NCBI RefSeq assembly: GCF_000282095.2
Contig: NZ_AKKC02000005.1
Location: 62,001 to 126,000, forward strand
DNA length: 64,000 nucleotides
Origin: Rhizobium sp. CF080
Lineage (GTDB): Bacteria > Pseudomonadota > Alphaproteobacteria > Rhizobiales > Rhizobiaceae
Direction of reading: 5' to 3'
In this document: positions 8,882-17,039 of the stretch, piece by piece
Layout: each line of letters opens with the position of its first letter
Position numbering within the stretch: position 1 is the first letter of the stretch
Notes under the pieces: model-generated
What the model saw: the letters and a program-made list of their open reading frames with translations, nothing else
What the model was told of the DNA's origin: nothing
Databases searched by the model: none
Program-made: the position numbers and the translations under genes

Positions 8882-10360
8882 ATGCTTGATGTCGTTACGT
8901 CCCCCATGCCCTCCGTCAGGGGCATGTTCATTGGCGGGGATTGGGTGCCCGCCGCCCGCACCTTCGAGGATCTCAACCCCTCCGACAACTCCGTCTATGC
9001 GCGTATTCCGGACGGCTCCGCTGTCGACATGCGCCGGGCGATCGATGCGGCCCAGGCAGCCTTTGGAGACTGGGCGGGCCGCGCCTTTCACGAGCGTGCC
9101 CACCTGCTCTTGAAGATCGCCGACGTCTGGGATCAGCGCAAGGCCGACTTCTGCGCGGCCGCCATGGCCGAAGGTGGCGGCTGGAAAGGCAAGGGCATGT
9201 TTGAGGCGGGCTATGTGGCGGAAGTTTTCCGCTCGGCGGCGGCGCTCTGCTACCAGTCGATCGGCGAGGTACTGCCATCGGAACATCACAAGTTCATGAT
9301 GGCCACCCGCTTTCCGCTCGGCGTGGTCGGCGTCATCAGTCCCTGGAACATGCCGGGCATCCTCACCTCGCGCGGCTTTGCCGCCGCCCTTGCCGTTGGC
9401 AACACGATCGTTCTGAAGCCCTCGGAAGACACGCCCTATTCAGGCGGCCTCTACTTTGCCGAGATCCTGGAGGAGGCCGGCGTACCGGCCGGCGTCTTCA
9501 ATGTCGTCCCCTGCTCGCGCGACGGTGTCGGCGCCGTGGGTGACGAAATGATCGGCAACCCCAAAGTCAAGGCGATCAGCTTCACCGGCTCGACCGCCGT
9601 CGGTCGCCAGATCGCTGCCAAATGCGGCGCCTATCTCAAGAAAGTCTGCGTCGAGCTCGGCGGCAAGGATTCCATGATCCTGCTGGAGGATGCCGACCTG
9701 GATGCTGCCGCACGGGCCGCGAATTTCGGCAGCTTCATGCATCAGGGCCAGGTGTGCATGTCGACCGAAAAGCTGCTGGTGCATGAGAAGATCTACGAGC
9801 CCTTCATGGAGCGCTTCCTCGCCCGCGCCCGCAAGCTGAAGACCGGCCACACCAACGATCCCTCCAATGTCATCGGCCCGCTGGTCAACACTCGCCAGGC
9901 CCTGCGCGTGAAAGCGCTTATCGACGACGCCGTGGCTAAGGGTGCCGAGGTGGAGCTCGGCGGCCGCGCCTGGGACAATTTCGTCGAACCGACCGTGCTC
10001 ACGAAGGTCAACAGCTCCATGAACATATGGCATGACGAGACCTTCGGGCCTGTGGTCGTGGTCTGCCCGTTCCTTAACGATGGCGAGGCGGCTGCGCTCA
10101 ACAACGATACCGAATACGGGCTGACTGCCGCCGTCTGGTCGAAGGACGAGGCGCGGGCTCTGCGCCTGGCGGAGCGGCTGGAAACCGGCATCTGCCACAT
10201 CAACTGCCAGAACATCAACGACGAGCCGCATGTGCCCTTCGGCGGCACCAAGGCCAGCGGCGTCGGTCGTTATGGCGGGCGCTGGTCACTCGATGCCTTC
10301 ACCGAGCTGCGCTGGATCACGCTGGATCGCGGCGGCCGCCACTTCCCGCCGCAGTTCTGA
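8882..10360 (+). CDS. NAD(P)-dependent aldehyde dehydrogenase, second copy in operon
   Basis: This 492-residue aldehyde dehydrogenase starts at an ATG 12 bases after livF, with GGAG upstream. The motifs are complete: VISPWNMPG (substrate channel), SFTGSTAVG (cofactor), ELGGKDS (general base Glu) and HQGQVCMST (catalytic Cys), ending with the DETFGPV region and a FGGTKASGVGRYGG closing motif. It shares the QGQVCMST form with the first dehydrogenase of the operon but is clearly diverged from it, so the two probably handle different aldehydes or successive steps. Benzaldehyde/vanillin-type substrates are plausible. Confidence 0.93.
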   Translation: MLDVVTSPMPSVRGMFIGGDWVPAARTFEDLNPSDNSVYARIPDGSAVDMRRAIDAAQAAFGDWAGRAFHERAHLLLKIADVWDQRKADFCAAAMAEGGGWKGKGMFEAGYVAEVFRSAAALCYQSIGEVLPSEHHKFMMATRFPLGVVGVISPWNMPGILTSRGFAAALAVGNTIVLKPSEDTPYSGGLYFAEILEEAGVPAGVFNVVPCSRDGVGAVGDEMIGNPKVKAISFTGSTAVGRQIAAKCGAYLKKVCVELGGKDSMILLEDADLDAAARAANFGSFMHQGQVCMSTEKLLVHEKIYEPFMERFLARARKLKTGHTNDPSNVIGPLVNTRQALRVKALIDDAVAKGAEVELGGRAWDNFVEPTVLTKVNSSMNIWHDETFGPVVVVCPFLNDGEAAALNNDTEYGLTAAVWSKDEARALRLAERLETGICHINCQNINDEPHVPFGGTKASGVGRYGGRWSLDAFTELRWITLDRGGRHFPPQF

Positions 10361-10382
10361 CCGGCACTGAAAGGACATTACC

Positions 10383-11939
10383 ATGAGCGCTCTGGGCTGG
10401 ATCATCATCGTCTTAGTTCTCGCGGCCATCCCGATCGTGCTGGCCGGCCTGTTCTACCAGCGGGCCACCAACGAGGTGAGCCTCGTGCGCACCGGCATCG
10501 GCGGCCGCAAGGTAGTGATCGACGGCGGCACGCTGGCGATCCCCTATTTTCACGAGATCGGACTCGTCAACATGCAGACCATCCGCATGGACGTGTCGCG
10601 CACCGGTGACAGCGCCCTGATCACCAAGGACCGCATGCGCACCGATATCGGCGCCGAATTCTACACATCAGTCGTTCCGGAAGAAGCCGCGGTGGTGCGG
10701 GCCTCGCAGACGCTGGGCCGGCGCACTTTCCAGGCCGACCAGCTGAAATCCCTTATCGACGGAATGATGGTGGACGCGTTGCGTGCCGCCGCGGCAAAGA
10801 TGACCATGGACGAACTGCATGAAAACCGCGGCGAGTTTGTGCGGCAGGTCCATGAATCCCTATCGAGCACGCTGTCCAAATACGGCCTGCAGCTCGACAG
10901 TGTCTCGCTCACCTCATTCGACCAGACGCCGTTCTCAGCGCTCGACGAAAACAACGCCTTCAATGCCGTGGGCATGCGCAAGCTTGCCGAGGTCATCGCT
11001 AAATCAAAAAAGGAGCGGGCGGAGATCGAGGGCGAGAGCCAGGTCAGCGTTCGCCGCGCCGAGGTGGAATCCAACCGCCGCAAGTTGGAAATCGAGCTGG
11101 AACAGCGTCGCGCCGAAATCCAGCAGACCCAGGAGATCGAACTGCTGCTGGCGCAGCAACTGACGGAAGTGGCCCGCCGCAAGGCAGAGGCCGAGACCGC
11201 GGCGGCCGAAGCCCGCATCGGGATGGAACGCGCCATCCAGTCCGCGTCTCTTGCCCGCGAACAGGTCATCCGCGAGGCCGAGATCAATCAGGCGCGTGCG
11301 CTTGAAATCGCCGAGCAGGATCGCACCATCCTGATTTCGGCAAGGAGCCAGGAGGAAAGCCGCGCCAGGGCGGAGGCGATGGACGCGCGCGCGACCGTGA
11401 TCACCGCGGAGGAAAACCTCGAGACACTGCGCCAGGTGGCGCAGGCTGAGCGTCGCAAGCAGCTGGCGCTGATGGCCGCCGAACAGGACTCCGAAGCGCA
11501 GGCCATCCGCGTTCGCATCACGTCCGAAAGCGACCAGATCGCCGCCAAGACGCGCGGCCTGATCCGGCGCGAGGAGGCCGACGCATTGCGCATCCAAAAG
11601 AAGGCCGAGGCCGACGGCGAGGCCGCCCGGATTCAGGCGGAAAACGGCCGCTCGCCGGAACTTGCGGCGATGGAGATGGAAAAGGCGCGGCTCGCCGCCT
11701 TGCCAGCCATCATCGGCGAGATGGTCAAGCCGGCCGAGAAAATCAAGGGGATCTCGATCAATCACATCACCGGCCTCGGCCGCTCAGGCGAGGCAGGCGA
11801 ACGCATGCCGTCCCCGGTAGAACAAACCGTCAGTTCGATCTTCGACATGGCCGTGACCCTGCCGGCCATGAAAAAGCTCGGCGATGCACTGGGCATGAAC
11901 TTGGAAAGCCTCGTTCCTGAGGAACCGCGCAAGGGCTGA
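10383..11939 (+). CDS. Flotillin-like SPFH-domain protein
   Basis: This 518-residue protein has a single N-terminal membrane segment (residues about 4-24, WIIIVLVLAAIPIVLAGLF), an SPFH/band-7 domain (about 30-200), and then a long coiled coil of Ala/Glu/Arg-rich heptads (about 200-440). A C-terminal oligomerisation region (about 450-518) follows. This is the flotillin/YqiK plan: such proteins form large membrane scaffolds. It is the last gene of the operon, 22 bases after the second aldehyde dehydrogenase. A flotillin co-transcribed with a HAAT importer is unusual. It could organise the importer in the membrane, which is inference. Confidence 0.88.
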   Translation: MSALGWIIIVLVLAAIPIVLAGLFYQRATNEVSLVRTGIGGRKVVIDGGTLAIPYFHEIGLVNMQTIRMDVSRTGDSALITKDRMRTDIGAEFYTSVVPEEAAVVRASQTLGRRTFQADQLKSLIDGMMVDALRAAAAKMTMDELHENRGEFVRQVHESLSSTLSKYGLQLDSVSLTSFDQTPFSALDENNAFNAVGMRKLAEVIAKSKKERAEIEGESQVSVRRAEVESNRRKLEIELEQRRAEIQQTQEIELLLAQQLTEVARRKAEAETAAAEARIGMERAIQSASLAREQVIREAEINQARALEIAEQDRTILISARSQEESRARAEAMDARATVITAEENLETLRQVAQAERRKQLALMAAEQDSEAQAIRVRITSESDQIAAKTRGLIRREEADALRIQKKAEADGEAARIQAENGRSPELAAMEMEKARLAALPAIIGEMVKPAEKIKGISINHITGLGRSGEAGERMPSPVEQTVSSIFDMAVTLPAMKKLGDALGMNLESLVPEEPRKG

Positions 11940-11988
11940 GAAAGCTGGTCGGGGAAAGGGTTGTGAAAATTCAAGAGGCTGTAAGGTA

Positions 11989-12246
11989 GACGTTTTTCGT
12001 CACATCAGCCCGGAACGGGCCTATCGATATTTTCACGAAATCGGCTTCAGAGGAGCCCAGCGCGTTGTTACCGGCAAAGTGGTAAGAAAAAGTCGAAGCG
12101 GCAGAGAAAACAAGAGGATCGTTTGGTAAAGCGTAACCTCCCGCACTACCGTTGCGGCAGGTCTTCCGTGCTGCTACCGGCGCCAAATGCGCCGCAATCC
12201 TAGCGGAGGCATCACCATCAGATCTGCGGCGGCTGTTCTTGGTTGA
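11989..12246 (+). pseudogene. IS1595-type transposase C-terminal remnant, copy 1
   Basis: The translated sequence runs DVFRHISPERAYRYFHEIG and onward to a stop after KRIVW. After a one-base deletion near 12182 it resumes as RQMRRNPSGGITIRSAAAVLG with a TGA at 12244. It matches, codon by codon, the better-preserved copy at 20957-21265 on the same strand, and similarity continues past the stop (TTGATAAAGGCC). The pattern of H-I-S-P-E, Y-F-H-E-I-G-F and R-V-V-T-G is that of ISXO2/IS1595-family transposase C-termini. The N-terminal part is missing, so the element is dead. Confidence 0.7.
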
Positions 12247-12504
12247 TAAAGGCCACGTACGATTTCGCCCTCCTCTGGTTCCGTCCCCTCGTAGCGATGA
12301 CTGCCAAAGGTCTTATATCGGATCGGGCTTTGGTCCCTACCTTGCCGGCAAAGGTCCCACCGACGTAGACTCTCAAACCCGCTGCCACATCTGTTCATGG
12401 GCATCGGCAACGGTTGCCGATCAAGAAGCCGCCTCGAATGCCTGATACCCGTACAACTCATTGGCCTGGCTGCAGTATAGCGAGGCTTTAACAGGAGGAC
12501 CACC

Positions 12505-12756
12505 TTGAAACGGATTATGACCATTGGCCTTGTCGCCGCATCTCTCGCAGCCTGCACTGCAACCGAACAGGGGGCAGGGATTGGAGCAGCGACTGGAGCG
12601 GTGATAGGTGGCGCTGCCACTGGAAACGTACGTGGTGCGGCTGTGGGTGCCGCCGTAGGTGGTGTTTCGGGAGCCTTGATCGGCAGCGTCGCCGAGCAAC
12701 CTGGCCGATGCTACTACCGGGACCGCTATGGCCGCCGCTACGTCGACCGTTGCTGA
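12505..12756 (+). CDS. Small glycine-zipper lipoprotein
   Basis: This 83-residue protein is read from a TTG start, chosen because AGGAGG lies six bases upstream (12493-12498). A lipoprotein signal peptide is visible: MKRIMTIGLVAASLAAC with lipobox LAAC, so Cys17 would be lipidated. Residues about 22-62 are a glycine-zipper segment (repeated G-x3-G such as GAGIGAATGAVIGGAATG). The tail is basic and Tyr/Cys-containing (CYYRDRYGRRYVDRC). Such proteins are anchored in the outer or inner membrane leaflet and may insert as zipper helices. The gene stands alone. Confidence 0.82.
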   Translation: MKRIMTIGLVAASLAACTATEQGAGIGAATGAVIGGAATGNVRGAAVGAAVGGVSGALIGSVAEQPGRCYYRDRYGRRYVDRC

Positions 12757-13211
12757 GCAGCCGTTAGGCGGTGACCGGGCCGCCTGAACCCATGACGGAA
12801 ATGCTAACCGTGCAGCTTTTTTCCGCGCGACCCCGCCGCGATTGAAGCAAACGTTGAGGCCTGTTCGCACTCCTTGATCCGTTGCCGGTGGAGGAATTCG
12901 GGGATATCTAAACTGCAGCCCGCGGGCCCCGCGGTGATCACACGAGGCCTGCGTCGGGCTTATCTCGGATCTCCATAACTCGACCGATCTCACGGAGTAA
13001 GCGATGATCTCTTCCTTGAGGTGGCCGCTCGCCGAAGCCTCCGACACCAGTTCAATCCGCGCGCAAGCTTCTCCGTCGTCTGAGTCGACCGGCTCAGCCA
13101 CGTCCCAGTCGCTTGGAGCTGTTCCCCGGCTACGATCATGGAAGCATGGAATGCTTAAGCTTAAGCTCCAGCCTTGGTCATGCTCGCAGTTGAGCGTTTT
13201 CAAGGTCGGGT
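12757..13211. other. Gene-free stretch
   Basis: About 450 bases carry no gene, hairpin terminator or repeat that can be supported. Open frames on both strands are rich in Arg, Pro and Ser, have no ribosome binding sites, and look like chance frames of GC-rich DNA. The stretch lies inside the eroded region that also carries the decayed small gene beginning just downstream. Confidence 0.4.
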
Positions 13212-13472
13212 GCAATTAGCAGAATTGGTAATCCGCATGTCGGCGCTTGCCAGCTCAGGCGCGACGCCTATTTCCAACTCATGACCGACATCCCTCCACC
13301 AACGGTCCCCATCGGCGACGATAACCGCCACCTGTTCTGCCAGATGACGATCGAGTTGCCCTAGCAGGACGTGATTGACGCGGCCGCGCGCACGGACTGG
13401 ACTGAGGTCGAGATCCTGGCTGCCATCATTGGAGTCTCCGACAACCTCATGCTGGCGGCCGGTGCAGGAGAT
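13212..13472 (+). pseudogene. Decayed small-protein gene with internal amber stop, paralogue of 30.8 kb gene
   Basis: In one plus-strand frame the translation reads DAYFQLMTDIPPPTVPIG, then DDNRHLFCQMTIELP, a TAG stop at 13362-13364, and QDVIDAAARTDWTEVEILAAI and on to NLMLAAGAGD. The part on both sides of the stop matches a second copy on the minus strand at 30758-30952, where the frame reads RHLFCQIAIELPM then QDVIQAAVGAGW. Where copy 1 has TAG, copy 2 has ATG. The shared segment shows that this was once one protein, now interrupted. The family is not recognised. Confidence 0.5.
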
Positions 13473-13709
13473 CGGTCGCTACGTCCGACGATCGAACCGG
13501 CGACAACCTCAAAACGTTCCCGCCCGCGATGCTCTTTTTTCGGTAAGTCGTGCAGCCTGTACAAGTGCCGATCGACAGGAGGTTTCGCCTTTGCCAGGAC
13601 CAAGGCGGACGCACACGAGGCAGTCGGTATTGCCGAGAGCCTCGGCATAGGCCCTTATGGCTTTGCTAGTCATTCTTGACTCCTTGGAACATCATGTCAG
13701 TTTCCAGAC

Positions 13710-13898
13710 ATGGCCAAGACGCGCTTCGACATCCGCAAGGACGGGGAATTTACGTGGGAGATATTCGACACCGCGACCGGACGGACTGTAGTCATCGACG
13801 GAAAGCGTTACTGCGACCTTCCACTCGACAGCGCTGACGTGATGGTCGACCTGATGAACTCGGAGGGCATGGAGCCGGATGAGGAGAGGCTGCATTGA
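13710..13898 (+). CDS. Small conserved-type hypothetical protein (62 aa)
   Basis: This short soluble protein begins MAKTRFDIRKDGEFTWEIFD and has a compact beta-rich pattern (T-W-E-I-F-D, T-V-V-I-D-G-K) followed by an acidic Met/Leu/Asp helix. Codon use and composition look protein-like, but the ribosome binding site is weak. The final TGA overlaps a TTG (13895) that opens the next, interrupted small frame. This suggests an original two-gene unit with translational coupling. The function is unknown. Confidence 0.6.
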   Translation: MAKTRFDIRKDGEFTWEIFDTATGRTVVIDGKRYCDLPLDSADVMVDLMNSEGMEPDEERLH

Positions 13899-14089
13899 GT
13901 TCGACTGCCGATTTCATCGCAGAGCTAGTCAGAGCAGCAAACGGGATCGATAAGTTGACGGCATCCGAGAAAAAGCGGCTATTGGATTGATCCGTCACGG
14001 TCATCAGGGAACTGCGGGAGCAAATTGGGATACCGGCTACGCGAACCAAGGCCGACGCCGTCGTAGATGTTCCTTTCGTGTGCCAATAG
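13895..14089 (+). pseudogene. Small gene interrupted by an in-frame TGA
   Basis: From TTG at 13895 the frame reads SSTADFIAELVRAANGIDK and ends LTASEKKRLLD at a TGA (13988-13990). The same frame then continues without a break as SVTVIRELREQIGIPATRT to a TAG at 14087. The two halves fit together as one helical protein of about 64 residues. The simplest reading is a single-base change of an Arg codon CGA to TGA. It overlaps the preceding gene by four bases (TTGA), as in an operon. A truncated 31-residue product might still be made. Confidence 0.45.
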
Positions 14090-14448
14090 ATCGCCTGTTC
14101 CGTAGGTGCAGCCTTCCTGCCAGCGAAAAACGACCCAATGGCAACAGCGATAATCAGCATCAGGGGGGCCTGGTCTTCCACCTGGTATTCGAAGACTTCG
14201 CTCAGTTCGGAGAACTTGACGGCGTCATCCTTGTGGGAACTCACCGCGGCAAGCAGTCGATCCTGCACCTCGAAAAGTCTATTCGTGACTAGATACAGCA
14301 TACAGTGCCGCGATGGCCAAGAGCGCTACCGTGCCGACGACGCCGACATCGATGAAGCTCTTGCTGGCGCTGATCACAGTTTCGTCTGGTAGCAATCGGG
14401 AACCCTTTGAATTATGTTGAGGCGTCGGGGATGATTTGGGGTGAACGA

Positions 14449-14649
14449 ATGCTGATCAAGCACGTTCATGTGCTCGATCCGATCGAGCCAGACGAACTGT
14501 CCATGCTGCAGCGGGTATTTGACCAAGCATGCAGGGTCCGTGGTTTTCAAAAACAGACACCCGAAGCGGTCGAGGTCGCGATCCTCATTGTCTCCCTCTA
14601 CCAGCACGGAGTCCTCAACGAGAGGCAATTGACCGCGATGGTATTATGA
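14449..14649 (+). CDS. Small hypothetical protein, first of a coupled pair (66 aa)
   Basis: The start at 14449 is chosen because GGGGTGA lies directly upstream; longer in-frame versions begin at 14407 or 14431. The protein (MLIKHVHVLDPIEPDELSML and onward) is helical and soluble, ending LTAMVL. It resembles small rhizobial proteins with a four-helix pattern, but no named domain is recognised. Its stop overlaps the ATG of the following Cys-rich gene in an ATGA arrangement, so both are probably translated from one mRNA. Confidence 0.6.
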   Translation: MLIKHVHVLDPIEPDELSMLQRVFDQACRVRGFQKQTPEAVEVAILIVSLYQHGVLNERQLTAMVL

Positions 14650-14864
14650 CCCGGCTGCAGAGGCTGCGAGATAGCGGCTGGGTGTGCGAGAAGCCTCCGA
14701 CAAAGCCTTGGGTGGGGATGCACATGTGCGTATGTGGTACGGCAGGAATGCCCTGCCCTTATTGCTCACCCGATGCAGATTGGAACGTTGATCCTGACCA
14801 TCCGCCGGGTGTCTCCCGCGTTCTAACCTCACTGCTTCACTTGTCCGGAAAGAAGGTGAACTAG
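14646..14864 (+). CDS. Small Cys-rich protein with zinc-knuckle-like motif (72 aa)
   Basis: The protein carries GWVCEKPPTKPWVG near residues 11-24, followed by CVCGTAGMPCPYCSP. The spaced Cys residues (C-x-C and C-x2-C, with an upstream C) suggest a metal-binding knuckle. The motif set VCE-x2-P-x2-PW-x-G then C-x-CG-x-AGMPCP recurs in many small rhizobial proteins of unknown function. It overlaps the previous gene by ATGA. A degraded paralogue is encoded at 15738-16085, on the other side of an IS481 remnant. Confidence 0.65.
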   Translation: MTRLQRLRDSGWVCEKPPTKPWVGMHMCVCGTAGMPCPYCSPDADWNVDPDHPPGVSRVLTSLLHLSGKKVN

Positions 14865-15114
14865 TTCGCGAGCCTATTTCTTTCCGCAATAGGCATCGTG
14901 AGACGCGTTATTTTCCTGATGAGGTTGGCTGCATTGAAGCGCGACTTCGCGGCCCCGCATGTGTGTGGCAGTAACAATGCTCATTGCGATGTCCTTTGAA
15001 GTTAGACCCGAAAGGCCCATTTCTGCTGCTACGCATAGCCCGATTGGGCTAACTCAAATGGAGGATGTTAAATTTTAGAAATTGTGGAACATTTTTGGCG
15101 CCAACGGACTGATG
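14865..15114. other. Intergenic stretch with a short hairpin
   Basis: No gene is seen. A short perfect hairpin AGCCC-GATT-GGGCT lies at 15037-15050 and is followed by an AT-rich stretch. Together with the terminator-like hairpin just downstream (15115-15151) this could mark a short non-coding transcript, but no promoter could be assigned. Confidence 0.3.
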
Positions 15115-15151
15115 GGGCTCGAACGGGAAGAACGGGCGAGCCCTTCTTTTT
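15115..15151 (+). terminator. Candidate Rho-independent terminator
   Basis: GGGCTCG at 15115-15121 pairs perfectly with CGAGCCC at 15137-15143, separated by a 15-base loop, and is followed directly by TTCTTTTT. The orientation fits plus-strand transcription, coming from the coupled gene pair ending at 14864 or from an unannotated short transcript starting after it. The loop is longer than ideal, hence moderate confidence. Confidence 0.45.
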
Positions 15152-15266
15152 CAACCTGTTGTACCGCGTCGGGTAGGGCCCTCGTCGCGGCGGACCGGCG
15201 CGAGCCTAATTGTTTGATCCCAGGCTTTGATGGGGCATCCTTGTCTTGCAAATCAAAGGATGCGCT

Positions 15267-15712
15267 ATGGGCCAGGTTCTTCATCGAAGCGCCACGACGA
15301 CAGAGGCGGTCCGTCGAGCGATACAGCATAGTCGAGAGAGCCTGAGGACGCTTTCGAAGCGTTACGGGATCAATCAGAAGACCGTTGCCAAGTGGCGGAA
15401 GCGGACATCAGTAAGGACCTTCCAACCGGACTGAAGGAACCGAGATCGATAGTTCTCTCGGTCGAGGAAGAGGCAATCATCGTCGCTTTCCGACGTTATA
15501 CCCTGCTGCCACTCGATGACAGCCTCTACGCGCTGCAGCCGATAATCCCGCATCTGACACGGTCGTTGTTGCAGCGCCACGGCATCGGCCGTCTGCCGGA
15601 TGTTGAAGGCGACAGGCCGGCGTTGAAGGTTCAAGAGCTACCCGACCGGCTACTTCCACATCGACATCGCCGAGGTGCAGACCGAACAGGGCAAGCTGCA
15701 CATGTTACCGCA
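15267..15712 (+). pseudogene. IS481-type transposase, N-terminal half, frameshifted
   Basis: The start ATG at 15267 opens a helix-turn-helix region: MGQVLHRSATTTEAVRRAIQ then LSKRYGINQKTVAKWRKR. The frame then shifts near 15395. It resumes as LPTGLKEPRSIVLSVEEEAI and LPLDDSLYALQPIIPHLTRS, and loses a few codons before LQRHGIGRLPDVEGD. It shifts again so that IDIAEVQTEQGKLHML is in a third frame. This order is that of IS481-family transposases up to the first catalytic Asp (IDIAEV). At least two frameshifts and the missing catalytic C-terminus make it inactive. A C-terminal IS481 fragment lies at 25.6 kb. Confidence 0.75.
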
Positions 15713-15737
15713 CTCCCAGGATTTTCGAGGAGCCCGA

Positions 15738-16085
15738 ATGATCAAATGCAAAGATCGCCGAAACACTGGCGGGGTTTGCGAGGCTCATCCGACACGGCCA
15801 TGGACGGGAACGCGCGGATGCGGCTGTGGTACCGCCGGCATGCGCTCCCCGCGCTACTCACCCGAGCTCGCGTGGGACACGCCGCCGGATGTCTCCAGAT
15901 TACGGTCCGTCACCTATATCGCCGGCAACCGCCCCGCGGTTGGGGCGGGTCTGGCGAGACTCAACAACAACAGTCATAGTCATCGCCATAGCCATCTCTC
16001 CGCACTTGAAGAACGAGCCGAGTCCGAAGAGCAAATGACAGAAGCACTTCGCGTTCTGAAATGCCGTTATTCGACGGCTTCATAG
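15738..16085 (+). CDS. Degraded paralogue of the small Cys-rich protein (115 aa)
   Basis: A GAGGAG ribosome binding site precedes the ATG. Residues about 12-40 (GVCEAHPTRPWTG then CGCGTAGM) match the family motif of the protein at 14646-14864. The next Cys-Pro-Cys part is altered to RSPRYSP, so the metal knuckle is incomplete. The second half (His/Ser-rich, then acidic) has no counterpart in the paralogue and may be read-through of non-coding DNA. It may be a decaying duplicate. Confidence 0.4.
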   Translation: MIKCKDRRNTGGVCEAHPTRPWTGTRGCGCGTAGMRSPRYSPELAWDTPPDVSRLRSVTYIAGNRPAVGAGLARLNNNSHSHRHSHLSALEERAESEEQMTEALRVLKCRYSTAS

Positions 16086-16419
16086 ATTTGGCCTCGCCGC
16101 CCAAGTCGAAGTCCCGACGATGCACTAAGGGGAGGAAGCCCGCCTCAACTGAACTTAGACACCTTGGACAGGCAACACGGCGCAATTTGATACGCCACCA
16201 TTCCTGCGGTGCGGGTGCCTGCCAACCGTCTCACGTTCTGCGGAACCGCGGCACAGATGCTTGACCGGTTCGGCAGATAAGAGCGGAGCCACAGCCAGTG
16301 CGGGAAACAAAAGATTCGTGACCGCTCGTCGAGTTCCGGATCGAACCAACCAGAAAGCGCCAACGATAGTACGGAACCCTTTCGCCTACAAGGGGTTGAG
16401 AACAAGAGGAGTCTCAATC
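16086..16419. other. Gene-free stretch
   Basis: No gene, repeat or clear hairpin was found in this stretch, apart from the ribosome binding site AGAGGAG at 16406-16412 that belongs to the small membrane peptide starting at 16420. It presumably holds the promoter for that peptide and the response regulator. Confidence 0.35.
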
Positions 16420-16521
16420 ATGGGGACATATATTTTAATCTCGTTGGCTACCGCAACTGTTTTGTGTGGCTCAATATACTGGGCCTGGGCTACCCGGTGC
16501 ATTCCGAGAGACCGGAGCTAA
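16420..16521 (+). CDS. Small single-span membrane peptide coupled to response regulator (33 aa)
   Basis: This peptide starts at an ATG with a strong AGAGGAG ribosome binding site. Residues 3-24 are hydrophobic (YILISLATATVLCGSIYWAW), followed by a short basic tail (TRCIPRDRS). It is predicted to be a one-span membrane peptide. The stop codon TAA shares its last base with the ATG of the response regulator (TAATG), an arrangement typical of translational coupling. Its role is unknown; it may act as a coupling leader or a membrane anchor for signalling. Confidence 0.55.
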   Translation: MGTYILISLATATVLCGSIYWAWATRCIPRDRS

Positions 16522-16928
16522 TGGCCAGCCAAGCGGGTATCTCGAAGAAATTCATGGTCCTGATCGTAGAGGATGATCCGCTGATATGCATGATGCTCGA
16601 AGATATTGTCGATGAAGCCGGTTTCGACTTCGAGAGCGCGATCAATGCGACGGATGGTATTGCCGCGTTGGAGAAACGTGGGACCCGCTTCAGCGCCTTG
16701 ATCACCGACATAAGAATGCCAGGAAAGGGCAATGGATGGGACGTGGGACACCGAGCTCACGAGTTACTGCCCCTGCTTCCGATTATCTACATGACGGGCG
16801 ATAGCGCCGCGGAATGGAAAGCGCATGGTGAAGCCGGCAGTATCCTTCTCCAAAAGCCGTTCGCAAATGCTCTGCTGATTGCAGCCTTAAGCGATCTTGC
16901 ATATCTCGCTACAGGGGTTTTCGCATAG
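16521..16928 (+). CDS. Single-domain response regulator (receiver domain only)
   Basis: This 135-residue protein is a CheY-like receiver domain without an output domain. The acidic pocket is VEDD near residue 14, the phospho-acceptor Asp is in ITDIRMPG, the switch Thr in YMTGDSA, and the conserved Lys in LQKPF. The start at 16521 is translationally coupled to the small membrane peptide; an alternative start is at 16554 (MVLIVEDD). It probably receives phosphate from a HisKA_2/HWE-type kinase. Such a kinase is encoded about 590 bases downstream (17519), so partnership is plausible but not shown. Confidence 0.85.
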   Translation: MASQAGISKKFMVLIVEDDPLICMMLEDIVDEAGFDFESAINATDGIAALEKRGTRFSALITDIRMPGKGNGWDVGHRAHELLPLLPIIYMTGDSAAEWKAHGEAGSILLQKPFANALLIAALSDLAYLATGVFA

Positions 16929-17039
16929 TATTCAGAAGTCGTTCGCCCCGATATCCGCCCGCCGCCTCCTACAGTCGTCGCGTGCATCTGTTCGATTGAC
17001 CGGGGATTCATCGCTTGCCGTGGAAGAAACAACTCAACC

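Noticed and set aside
12421..13215. Minus-strand frame of 264 codons covering the lipoprotein gene and the gap after it
   Set aside because: It has no ribosome binding site, no domain, and overlaps a well-supported lipoprotein gene on the other strand.
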